NCBI RefSeq assembly: GCF_030530965.1
Contig: NZ_JAUMTY010000054.1
Span: 1-14,027, forward strand
Reading direction: 5' to 3'
Source: Corynebacterium sp.
Lineage (GTDB): Bacteria > Actinomycetota > Actinomycetes > Mycobacteriales > Mycobacteriaceae
Length of the DNA: 14,027 bases
Of the stretch, positions 1 to 6,294 are shown one piece after another (position 1 is the stretch's first letter; every line of letters begins with the position of its first letter). The notes under the pieces are model-generated. The model made no database searches and was not told where the DNA came from. It saw only the letters and a program-made list of their open reading frames with translations. Made by a program: the position numbers and the translations under genes.

Positions 1-642
1 GGCGGCGGAACCGTCTACCACGACCTAGGAAACCTGAACTTCACGTTCATGGCATCCAAACCGTACTTCTCGCGGGACCTCCCCATCACAATCGCGCGGG
101 ACGCCCTACAGTCACTCGGCTTCAAAGTCTATGCCGACCCCCGTCGATCAATCTTCCTCCAGCGCAACGGCAGCGCCTTCAAAATCACGGGCTCCGCTAT
201 CCGTGAAACTCTCACCCACGGACTTCTCCACGGAACAATCCTTGTCGACGCCGACCTCGCCATGCTTCATGAAGCTCTCCGAGCCCACGACCCGAACATA
301 CACGTCAATGGAATACCGTCGGTCCCCTCCCCCGTCACTAACCTGCCCAATGTGACTATCGACGCCGTGCAGGCAACGGTTCACGAGCACTTTGCCGCAC
401 ACATGAAGCGCGAGGGCGTTGTCATGTACCGAACCGCCCATGCCGACGATTACGCGCACCAACTACGCCCCCACATTGACACGCAACGCAGCTGGGAATG
501 GAATTACGGGCGGACACCGCATTTCAGCTACCGCAATGGCGCCATCAGCGCGGATATCCGCCACGGAATAATCACGGACAGCACCGTCGCCAACATCGTC
601 GGCAAGCGTTACAGTCCACGCCTCATGGCTGGCCCCCGATAA
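1..642 (+). CDS. lplA: Lipoate-protein ligase A, 5'-truncated by the window edge
   Basis: This enzyme activates lipoate with ATP and transfers it to the conserved lysine of lipoyl domains in E2 and GcvH proteins in the cytoplasm. The reading frame is open from base 1, and the first residues, GGGTVYHDLGNLNFTF, are the conserved substrate-loop motif of the family. The ATG at 49 is therefore internal and not the start. Further family motifs follow: FKITGSAIR, with the presumed catalytic lysine encoded at 181-183; LLHGTILVDADL; SVPSPVTNL; and WEWNYGRTPHFS near the C-terminal accessory domain. The visible part is 213 residues, so about 110-130 N-terminal residues probably lie outside the window. 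The gene converges on the acoABC operon, whose E2 carries a lipoyl domain, which makes AcoC a likely substrate. A true octanoyl transferase (LipB) is unlikely given these motifs. Confidence 0.9.
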   Translation, partial: GGGTVYHDLGNLNFTFMASKPYFSRDLPITIARDALQSLGFKVYADPRRSIFLQRNGSAFKITGSAIRETLTHGLLHGTILVDADLAMLHEALRAHDPNIHVNGIPSVPSPVTNLPNVTIDAVQATVHEHFAAHMKREGVVMYRTAHADDYAHQLRPHIDTQRSWEWNYGRTPHFSYRNGAISADIRHGIITDSTVANIVGKRYSPRLMAGPR

Positions 643-674
643 AGGGCCCCTAGGCCCCGATAAGGGCCAGCCAT
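625..674. terminator. Inverted repeat between convergent lplA and acoC, putative bidirectional terminator
   Basis: A perfect 11-bp inverted repeat (ATGGCTGGCCC at 625-635, GGGCCAGCCAT at 664-674) spans the lplA stop codon and ends ten bases before the acoC stop. The 28-base loop is itself GC-rich and repeats the sequence CCGATAA-GGGCC in two slightly different copies, so nested pairing is likely. There is no run of T on either side, so termination efficiency is uncertain. Its place between two converging genes supports a shared terminator role. Confidence 0.5.
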
Positions 675-684
675 AACGCGTCGT

Positions 685-1983
685 TTACAGCAGAACCCGG
701 TACGGCTCGGCCAGCACGTCGGCCAAGGTGCTGAGGAATTCCGCACCCGTACGGCCGTCGACAGTTTGATGGTCGATAGTCAAGCTCAACGGCAGCTCAA
801 CCACTTCCTCAATCTCGCCCTCACCGTTTAAGGTCAAGCGCGTGCTCTGCGCGCCAACTCCCAGGATCGCGACCTCCGGCACGTTGAGCACCGGGGTGAA
901 ATACTCGATCCCATCGGTCCCGAGGTTCGTAATGGTGAACGTTCCGGGGGCAAGGGTGTCGATATCGCCAGTCCGCGCGCGATCAACACGATCGTGGAAC
1001 ACGGTCCTCAACTGCGATAACGATTGGCCAACGACGTTCGGAACCGTCGGCACGGCCAAACCATCGTCCAGGGCCACGGCCACACCGATGTTGACGTCGT
1101 CGCACTGCTCGTACTCGTGGCCGTCGTAATGTGCATTCAGCGACGGATGCTCCTGCAGGGCGATAGCCACCGCCTTGATCAGCAGCACGTTCATGCTGAG
1201 CGCCTTGGCCTCATCACCAGGGCCGATGTTGCCCTTGATCTCAGACACCGTAGCCAGCAGGTCAGTAACATTCACCTTCCGGTGCAATGTCAACTGCGCT
1301 GTGGAATGCAAACTATGCATCATATTCTGCGCGATGATCTTGCGCATACCGGTCAGGCCTTCACCAGCCGTCACCGGGGCAACTGCTCCACTTGTCGACG
1401 CCTCATCAGACGACGCATCCTGCGAATCCGCATCGCCCGACGGGTGGGACTCGATATAGGCCTTCATGTCACGCTTCGTGATCCGCCCATGACCACCCGT
1501 GCCCTTGACTTTCGAGTAGTCGATGCCATGTTTCTTGGCCATCTTCTCTGCGACTTTAGAGATAAAGATGCGCTTGCCATCGCCACTCGTGTCGCGGTTC
1601 GCGCGCCGGGCACCGGCCTCGGAGTCATCCTCATCGGCGGCGTCAGCATCGGCGCCGGAAGCGCCCGCACCAGCAGCACCCGACGAAGCACCCGAGGCAT
1701 CGTCCGCACCCGCAGGTCCCGTCGCTGCTGCAGAAACGGTTTCACCAGCGTCGCCCACATAGGCAATAGGCGTTTTCACCGCCGTCGAATCCCCTGCAGC
1801 CACGACAATTTTCAGCAGCGTTCCGTCGTCGTCGGCTTCAACATCTCCGGACAGCTTCTCCGAGCTAATCGAGCACAGAGCTTCGCCCTTCTTGACGGCG
1901 TCACCTTCGTTTTTATACCACTCGTCAACTAGGCCTTCCGTCATGGTAAGGCCGAGCTTAGGCATCAATACTTCTGTTGCCAT
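685..1983 (-). CDS. acoC: Dihydrolipoamide acetyltransferase (E2) of an acetoin dehydrogenase-type complex
   Basis: This is the E2 core of a 2-oxoacid dehydrogenase complex. It takes the acyl group from E1 onto lipoyl-lysine and passes it to CoA. The 432 residues show one lipoyl domain (about 1-78) with the lipoylated lysine K43 in SSEKLSG. An Ala/Gly/Asp/Ser-rich flexible linker follows (79-137), then a peripheral-subunit-binding domain (138-177, containing KGTGGHGRITKRD). The catalytic domain (about 206-432) has the active-site motif HQTVDG at H405-G410. The start is supported by an AAGGA box 7 bases upstream, and the gene begins 10 bases after acoB. The single lipoyl domain and the linkage to acoA and acoB favour acetoin as substrate. 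Pyruvate or a branched-chain 2-oxoacid cannot be excluded from sequence alone. Confidence 0.88.
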   Translation of the reverse strand: MATEVLMPKLGLTMTEGLVDEWYKNEGDAVKKGEALCSISSEKLSGDVEADDDGTLLKIVVAAGDSTAVKTPIAYVGDAGETVSAAATGPAGADDASGASSGAAGAGASGADADAADEDDSEAGARRANRDTSGDGKRIFISKVAEKMAKKHGIDYSKVKGTGGHGRITKRDMKAYIESHPSGDADSQDASSDEASTSGAVAPVTAGEGLTGMRKIIAQNMMHSLHSTAQLTLHRKVNVTDLLATVSEIKGNIGPGDEAKALSMNVLLIKAVAIALQEHPSLNAHYDGHEYEQCDDVNIGVAVALDDGLAVPTVPNVVGQSLSQLRTVFHDRVDRARTGDIDTLAPGTFTITNLGTDGIEYFTPVLNVPEVAILGVGAQSTRLTLNGEGEIEEVVELPLSLTIDHQTVDGRTGAEFLSTLADVLAEPYRVLL

Positions 1984-1993
1984 GATCGTTTCC

Positions 1994-3019
1994 TTACTTC
2001 TTGAGGTCGAAGATCAGCTCGTCGGCTTCCTCCGTGATGCGCGCAGCATCGGGGATGTAGAGCTGTTCCAAATTGGAGGCAAACGGCACCGGAGTATTGG
2101 GCGCGGTCACTCGCTTGACGGGGCCGTCCAAGTAGTCGTAGGCCTCGTCGGACACGACCGCGGCGATGTCAGTTGCCGTGTTGTTATGCGGGTTCGCCTC
2201 GTCGACGACGATCAAGCGCCCCGTCTTCCGGACGGATTCCAGCACAGTTTCTTGGTCCCACGGTGCCACCGTCAGCAGGTCGATAAGCTCAACACTTATT
2301 CCCGACGACGCCAGCTGGTCGGCAACCTCGATGCCCTGGTACAACATCTTCCCGATGGTGACAATGGTGAGGTCGTCGCCTTCGCGAACAACGTCGGCCT
2401 TGCCCAACGGGATCGTGTAGTAGTCCTCCGGAACCTCGCCTTTCTGCGCATACAGCGTCTTGTCCTCGGAAAACACCACAACGTTGTCTTCCTCGATACT
2501 CGACAGCAACAGGCCTTTGGCGTTGTACGGCGTCGACGGGACAACGACCTTGATACCGGGGATAGCGCCCAACAGGCCGTAGTACGAACCCGAGTGCTGG
2601 GCCGCGGCGGAGGCGCCCGCACCGTGCATCGTGCGGACCGTCAGAGGCAACTTTGCTTTACCGCCGAACATGTACCGCATTTTCGACGCCTGCCCCAGCA
2701 GCGTGTCGAAGCAGAAACCTAGGAAGTCATTGAACATGAGCTCGGGGACGGGGCGAAGCCCTGTGGCCGCCGCACCGACCGCGATACCCATATATCCCAT
2801 CTCTGAGATAGGCGTGTCCTTGACGCGTTTTTCACCGAACTCCTCAATGAGTCCTTTGGTGACGCCCATCACGCCACCCCACGCACCATCACCATTCAAA
2901 TGTTCCACACCGTGACCACCTGCAAGGTCTTCGCCTAACAGCATCACACGATCGTCTGCGCGCATTGCCTGAGCGAGCGCTTCATTAATGGCCTTCATGA
3001 AGCTAATTTCACGTGCCAT
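1994..3019 (-). CDS. acoB: Acetoin dehydrogenase-type E1 component, beta subunit
   Basis: This is the beta subunit of a heterotetrameric (alpha2 beta2) thiamine diphosphate-dependent E1. With AcoA it cleaves the substrate and reductively acylates the lipoyl arm of AcoC. The 341 residues have the transketolase pyrimidine-binding domain first, with GEDLAGGHGV near 29-38 and the presumed cofactor-activating glutamate E73 in PISEMGYMG. The transketolase C-terminal domain follows (about 200-341), with the family motif ELIDLLTVAPWDQETV. A GAGGAG box lies 9 bases before the ATG. The gene sits 39 bases after acoA and 10 bases before acoC, consistent with one transcript. Classical corynebacterial pyruvate dehydrogenase uses a single-chain AceE instead, so this E1 belongs to a separate complex. 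Confidence 0.88.
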   Translation of the reverse strand: MAREISFMKAINEALAQAMRADDRVMLLGEDLAGGHGVEHLNGDGAWGGVMGVTKGLIEEFGEKRVKDTPISEMGYMGIAVGAAATGLRPVPELMFNDFLGFCFDTLLGQASKMRYMFGGKAKLPLTVRTMHGAGASAAAQHSGSYYGLLGAIPGIKVVVPSTPYNAKGLLLSSIEEDNVVVFSEDKTLYAQKGEVPEDYYTIPLGKADVVREGDDLTIVTIGKMLYQGIEVADQLASSGISVELIDLLTVAPWDQETVLESVRKTGRLIVVDEANPHNNTATDIAAVVSDEAYDYLDGPVKRVTAPNTPVPFASNLEQLYIPDAARITEEADELIFDLKK

Positions 3020-3058
3020 GACTATGTACTCCTCTCTTAGTTAATCGGCTCTAGTGAG

Positions 3059-4015
3059 TTAGGCGAAGACGTTGCTTAACAGGTCTTCAGGGTCAGGAAT
3101 GGGGCTCTGCTCTGCGAATTCGATCGCATCGTCGATGCGCTTTTCGCTGGCCTTTTCAATCTCGTCGGCCTTCTTCTTGCTGAGCCATCCCTTCTCGATC
3201 GCGTCCTCACGGAAACGCGGGATCGGATCCAGATCGGCGAACTCCTTTTCAGCGCCTTCCGTGGCTTTATACGCTTGCTCGTCGCCTTCGAAGTGGCCGT
3301 ACTTGCGGTAGGTGCGGCATTCGATCAGGCTGGGGCCTTCTCCCTTGCGGGCACGCTTGATAGCGTCTCCGAGCTCGTCATATACCTCGATGACGTTCTT
3401 ACCGTCGATGACTTTGCCGGGCATGTCGTAGGCGGCCGCCCGCTGCGCAATCGTTTCGCTGGCGCAGGCGTAATTTTGCGGGGTGGCCTCGCCGAACATG
3501 TTGTTTTCACAGACGAACACCACCGGGAGTTTCCAAATTCCGGCCATGTTTAGTGCTTCGTGGAAAACGCCTTCGTTCGACGCCCCGTCACCGAAGAAGC
3601 ACACGGCAACCGCATCGGTACCCAAATATTGGTTCCGTAGGGCCGCGCCGGTGGCGAGCGCGAACCCACCACCGACCATGCCGTTCGCGCCGAGCATGCC
3701 GGTGTCGATGTCGGCGATGTGCATCGATCCGCCTTTGCCGCCGCACAGGCCGTCTTTGCGGCCGAAGATCTCGGCCATCATGCGGTTCAGGTCACACCCC
3801 TTGGCGACGCAGTGCCCGTGCCCACGGTGCGTCGAGGTGATCGAATCTTCCTCCGTCAGGTGTGCGCACACACCCACCGCGACAGCTTCCTCACCTGCAT
3901 AAAGGTGAACGAAGCCAGGGATCTCCCCTTTTGCGAAAAGTCCGTGAACGCGATCCTCGAAGTTGCGGATGTCGTTCATCTTGTTATAGATCCACTCTGC
4001 GGTCGATCTTTTCAT
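3059..4015 (-). CDS. acoA: Acetoin dehydrogenase-type E1 component, alpha subunit
   Basis: This is the alpha subunit of the thiamine diphosphate-dependent E1. The 318-residue protein carries the Mg-ThDP motif GDGASNEG (G142 onward) closing with NN at 171-172. It also has the AcoA-like segments THRGHGHCVAKG (62-73), GGKGGSMHIAD (92-102) and GMLGANGMVGGG (106-117). The match to acetoin enzymes looks better than to PdhA, but substrate assignment stays inferential. The start at 4015 is chosen because a strong AGAGGAGGG box ends about 5 bases before it and the following MKRSTAEW fits the family N-terminus. An in-frame ATG at 4042 would add nine residues but lies inside a hairpin and has no comparable box. 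It is the first gene of the acoA-acoB-acoC operon, with a long upstream region rich in palindromes. Confidence 0.9.
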   Translation of the reverse strand: MKRSTAEWIYNKMNDIRNFEDRVHGLFAKGEIPGFVHLYAGEEAVAVGVCAHLTEEDSITSTHRGHGHCVAKGCDLNRMMAEIFGRKDGLCGGKGGSMHIADIDTGMLGANGMVGGGFALATGAALRNQYLGTDAVAVCFFGDGASNEGVFHEALNMAGIWKLPVVFVCENNMFGEATPQNYACASETIAQRAAAYDMPGKVIDGKNVIEVYDELGDAIKRARKGEGPSLIECRTYRKYGHFEGDEQAYKATEGAEKEFADLDPIPRFREDAIEKGWLSKKKADEIEKASEKRIDDAIEFAEQSPIPDPEDLLSNVFA

Positions 4016-4346
4016 AACGCCCTCCTCTTGGCCGGCTGGCATGATTCCTCATGCCACACCACGTATTGCTCTGTATTGACTTGTCACGACGGTCGTGTGC
4101 GGGAAGGTCGCGCTTGTCGACGCTTGTCGTACCGACGAGTCCTGCGTGTCGACGGTGGTGCCGATGCTGGTATGGACGCCGACACTCGACGATGCTGCTA
4201 CGCATCGACGGTGCTCCGTGATGCCCTGTCTGGACGGGTCGGAGCGCCGTGTCAAAGCAGTAACCGCTGCCGCTTGGATCACCACGTGATGACGTCGTGA
4301 AGGAAGCGGTTTCCTTCGTTCCACGCAACGAACTTCCTCTATGTTC
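4016..4346 (-). other. Long dyad-rich leader or upstream region of acoABC, no convincing gene
   Basis: I see no reading frame here with protein-like composition and good family features. The stretch is unusually rich in short perfect dyads: 4038-4055 (7-bp arms), 4085-4097 (6-bp arms around one base), 4191-4208 (6-bp arms), 4278-4290 (5-bp arms) and 4299-4317 (7-bp arms). There is also a 10-bp tandem repeat, CGCTTGTCG(A/T), at 4111-4130. If transcription starts near the 31-bp palindrome at 4347-4377, this is an mRNA leader of roughly 330 bases that could fold. If it starts close to acoA, these are instead candidate operators. It does not match any riboswitch class I know. Confidence 0.4.
4038..4055 (-). 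promoter_or_regulatory. Hairpin next to the acoA ribosome binding site
   Basis: On the coding strand GGCATGA and TCATGCC form a perfect 7-bp stem closed by the tetraloop GGAA, which fits the stable GNRA class. The 3' foot of the stem lies 11 bases upstream of the AGAGGAGG box of acoA. It could insulate or modulate translation initiation, or it could be a short DNA operator. No T run follows, so it is not an intrinsic terminator. Confidence 0.4.
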
Positions 4347-4377
4347 TAGATCACATTCATAGGGTGAATATGATCTA
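4340..4377 (-). promoter_or_regulatory. 31-bp palindrome with overlapping CRP/GlxR-like site, candidate aco operator
   Basis: The 13-base arms TAGATCACATTCA (4347-4359) and TGAATATGATCTA (4365-4377) pair at 12 of 13 positions around a 5-base centre. Read on the minus strand, TGTGATCTAGAACATA (4340-4355) matches the CRP/GlxR pattern TGTGA-N2-TA-N2-TCACA at 10 of 12 defined positions, with a weaker second half. The site lies about 330 bases upstream of acoA, the only gene downstream on that strand. Carbon-source control of an acetoin operon by a cAMP-responsive regulator plus a specific repressor or activator would fit, but both proteins are outside the window and the assignment is inference. 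Confidence 0.45.
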
Positions 4378-4592
4378 TCTCTACGTGCGAGACTAGTGCG
4401 GTTCTGCCCCTATGCGCAGAAAAAATATTGGCTTCACTTCTGATAAACGCACGTTTTGGACGAATCTCAACCCCTAAAGGGTGTGCTTTGTGGGCTGTCT
4501 CATAACTATCGGTGGCTTCGCGTACGTCACTACCCCCGCACATACGCTACGCACACGGCACGCACGCACTCCACGCACACTCCACGCATACG
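4378..4592. other. Intergenic stretch between the purA terminator and the aco palindrome
   Basis: No supportable gene is seen. The part at 4420-4450 is locally AT-rich. On the minus strand it offers TTGAGA (4465-4470) followed some 17-19 bases later by TTTATCAG, a weak promoter-like pair that I do not call. The part at 4545-4592 is dominated by CAC, CGC and ACG steps and contains ACTCCACGCA twice, 11 bases apart (4568-4577 and 4579-4588). Confidence 0.35.
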
Positions 4593-4628
4593 AAAAGCGC
4601 CCGCGGAACGTCATGTTCCACGAGCGCC
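4593..4628 (-). terminator. Intrinsic terminator after purA
   Basis: Read on the minus strand, a GC-rich imperfect stem closes on a 5-base loop and is followed directly by TTTT (4593-4596). The outer arms are GCGC at 4597-4600 and 4624-4627. The inner arms are GGAAC and GTTCC at 4605-4609 and 4615-4619, with two single mismatches between inner and outer arms. It starts about 50 bases after the purA stop codon. This is the standard layout of a rho-independent terminator, and it separates purA from the aco region. Confidence 0.8.
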
Positions 4629-4679
4629 TATCACTCCGCGCAGCACGTCACCGCGCCACGACTCAGAGCATCCCCCGCA

Positions 4680-5981
4680 TTAATTCTCGGGCTTCAGAAC
4701 GTCGTTAATAACGATGGTTTCGTCGCGGCCGGGGCCAACACCGATGTAGGAGATTCGGCAACCAGACAATTCTTCCAGCCGCTCCAAGTAATCCTGGGCC
4801 TTCTGCGGCAAATCGGACACTGACCGCGCACCGCTGATGTCTTCTTCCCACGCGGGCATGGTCTCGTAGATCGGGACGGCGTGGTGGAAGTCGGATTGCG
4901 TCAGGGGCATTTCATCGTGGCGGACGCCGTCGACGTCGTAACCAACGCAGATCGGAATCTCGCCAATGCCACCAAGGACATCCAACTTGGTGATGAACAG
5001 ATCAGTGAAGCCGTTGACGCGGGCTGCATACCGCGCGACGACCGAGTCATACCACCCACACCGACGCGGACGGCCCGTGTTCACGCCGAATTCGTGGCCC
5101 GTATCGCGCAGATAGTCGCCCCATTTATCGAAAAGCTCCGTGGGGAAGGGGCCCGCACCGACGCGCGTCGTGTAGGCCTTCGAAATACCCAGGACCGAGG
5201 TGATCCGTGCAGGGCCGATGCCCGAACCCACAGATGCACCACCGGCCGTCGGATTCGAGCTAGTCACGAAGGGATAGGTGCCGTGGTCGACGTCGAGCAT
5301 CGTGGCCTGGCCACCCTCCATGAGGACCGATTTGCCCTCATCAAGGCCCTTATTCAGCACCGTCGCCGTGTCGATCAGCATGGGCTTCAGGCGGTCCGCG
5401 TACGACATGAAGTAATCGAAGACCTCGTCCGGATCGATCGCTTTCCGGTTGTAGATCTTGACCAGTACCTGGTTCTTAAAGTCCAAGGCAGACTCGATCT
5501 TTTGGCGGAGGATCGACGGATCGAGAACATCCTGGGCGCGGATCCCCACGCGGGCGACCTTGTCGGAGTAGGTGGGGCCGATACCGCGGCCCGTCGTGCC
5601 GATGGCGCGCTTACCCAAGAACCGCTCGCCGACGCGGTCGAGAGTCTGGTGATAAGGGGCAACGAGGTGCGCGTTTGCCGAAATCCGCAGCCGTGACGCG
5701 TCGGCACCGCGGGCCTCAAGGCCGTCAATCTCAGAGAACAGTGCCTCCAGGTTGATCACCACGCCATTGCCCAGCACCGGAGTGGCGTTCGGGGACAGCA
5801 CTCCCGCAGGGAGCAGCTTGAGTTCGTACTTCTCGCCACCCACAACCACCGTGTGACCAGCGTTGTTACCGCCATTGGGCTTGACGACGTAGTCAACTTT
5901 GCCGCCCAAAATGTCGGTAGCTTTACCTTTGCCTTCATCGCCCCACTGAGCACCCACGACAACGATCGCAGCAGCAGTCAC
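4680..5981 (-). CDS. purA: Adenylosuccinate synthetase
   Basis: PurA condenses IMP with aspartate using GTP to give adenylosuccinate, the first step from IMP to AMP, in the cytoplasm. The 433 residues match the usual family length. Visible motifs are GAQWGDEGKGK (10-20) with catalytic D15, GGNNAGHT with H43, GTTGRGIGPTYSDK, NPTAGGASVGSGIGP, GAGPFPTEL and RPRRCGWYD for nucleotide binding. The start is placed at the GTG ending at 5981 because GGGAG lies 5 bases before it and the resulting N-terminus MTAAAIVVVGAQ fits the family. A GTG at 5993 would add four residues without a good box. The gene is monocistronic: divergent from the unknown gene on one side and closed by a terminator on the other. 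Confidence 0.97.
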   Translation of the reverse strand: MTAAAIVVVGAQWGDEGKGKATDILGGKVDYVVKPNGGNNAGHTVVVGGEKYELKLLPAGVLSPNATPVLGNGVVINLEALFSEIDGLEARGADASRLRISANAHLVAPYHQTLDRVGERFLGKRAIGTTGRGIGPTYSDKVARVGIRAQDVLDPSILRQKIESALDFKNQVLVKIYNRKAIDPDEVFDYFMSYADRLKPMLIDTATVLNKGLDEGKSVLMEGGQATMLDVDHGTYPFVTSSNPTAGGASVGSGIGPARITSVLGISKAYTTRVGAGPFPTELFDKWGDYLRDTGHEFGVNTGRPRRCGWYDSVVARYAARVNGFTDLFITKLDVLGGIGEIPICVGYDVDGVRHDEMPLTQSDFHHAVPIYETMPAWEEDISGARSVSDLPQKAQDYLERLEELSGCRISYIGVGPGRDETIVINDVLKPEN

Positions 5982-6294
5982 GAAAACTCCCACGGTCCCA
6001 TGGATTGCCGACGAGCCGGGACCACAAGCCTAACGTCGGAGTGCCAATCGGGGCACAAACCACGTCAAGTGTAACGGGTGAGAGTACGCGCGCGTGCAGA
6101 AGGGCCAAACAGCTAGGTAAATAGGCAAAACCCCGCGCACCGACGGCGAAAACCTGCCCGGCTACGATGGTCGTGACACCGTACACCGCTGGTTGGTGGC
6201 ATAGTTTTGCGGGACCCTTTGCGTTTTGGGTTCGACGACATGCCGCCACCAACGGTTTTTGCAGCGTTCATTGTCGAAGGATCACCGTACCCCC
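5982..6294. promoter_or_regulatory. Divergent intergenic region between purA and the unknown + strand gene
   Basis: These 313 bases must hold the promoters of both divergent genes, but I cannot fix either with confidence. On the + strand TACGAT (6163-6168) is a plausible -10 element without a good -35. On the minus strand weak -10-like hexamers occur, such as the complement of 6071-6080 reading TTACACTT. A perfect 10-bp palindrome ACGCGCGCGT sits at 6086-6095, and GTGCC-N6-GGCAC lies at 6045-6060. A larger stem-loop at 6192-6260 is described separately. No known purine riboswitch structure is recognised. Confidence 0.4.
6192..6260 (+). terminator. Attenuator-like stem-loop with T5 tract ahead of the unknown gene
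   Basis: GTTGGTGGC (6192-6200) pairs perfectly with GCCACCAAC (6245-6253), and TTTTT follows at 6256-6260. The 44-base loop can form an inner stem of GACCC with GGGTT. The structure ends 34 bases before the ATG at 6295, on the same strand. It could be a transcription attenuator in the leader, or a leftover terminator. The large loop weakens the case for a simple terminator. Confidence 0.3.

Noticed and set aside
49..51. ATG at 49 as the start of lplA
   Set aside because: The frame is open to base 1 and the upstream residues GGGTVYHDLGN are the conserved LplA motif, so the gene begins outside the window.
1024..2722. Two long + strand open frames (302 and 276 codons) opposite acoC and acoB
   Set aside because: They mirror the coding frames of acoC and acoB, are rich in Arg, Val and His, and show no domain or ribosome binding site.
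4346..4543. 65-codon minus-strand open frame between purA and acoA
   Set aside because: No ribosome binding site or protein-like pattern seen, and it runs through the palindrome region.
4016..4679. Riboswitch, tRNA or small RNA gene in the purA-acoA gap
   Set aside because: I found no cloverleaf, no CCA end and no match to the conserved cores of riboswitch classes I know. Only dyads and one terminator can be supported.
4881..5696. 271-codon open frame opposite purA
   Set aside because: Antisense shadow of purA; composition biased toward Arg, Val and Asp, and no recognisable motif.
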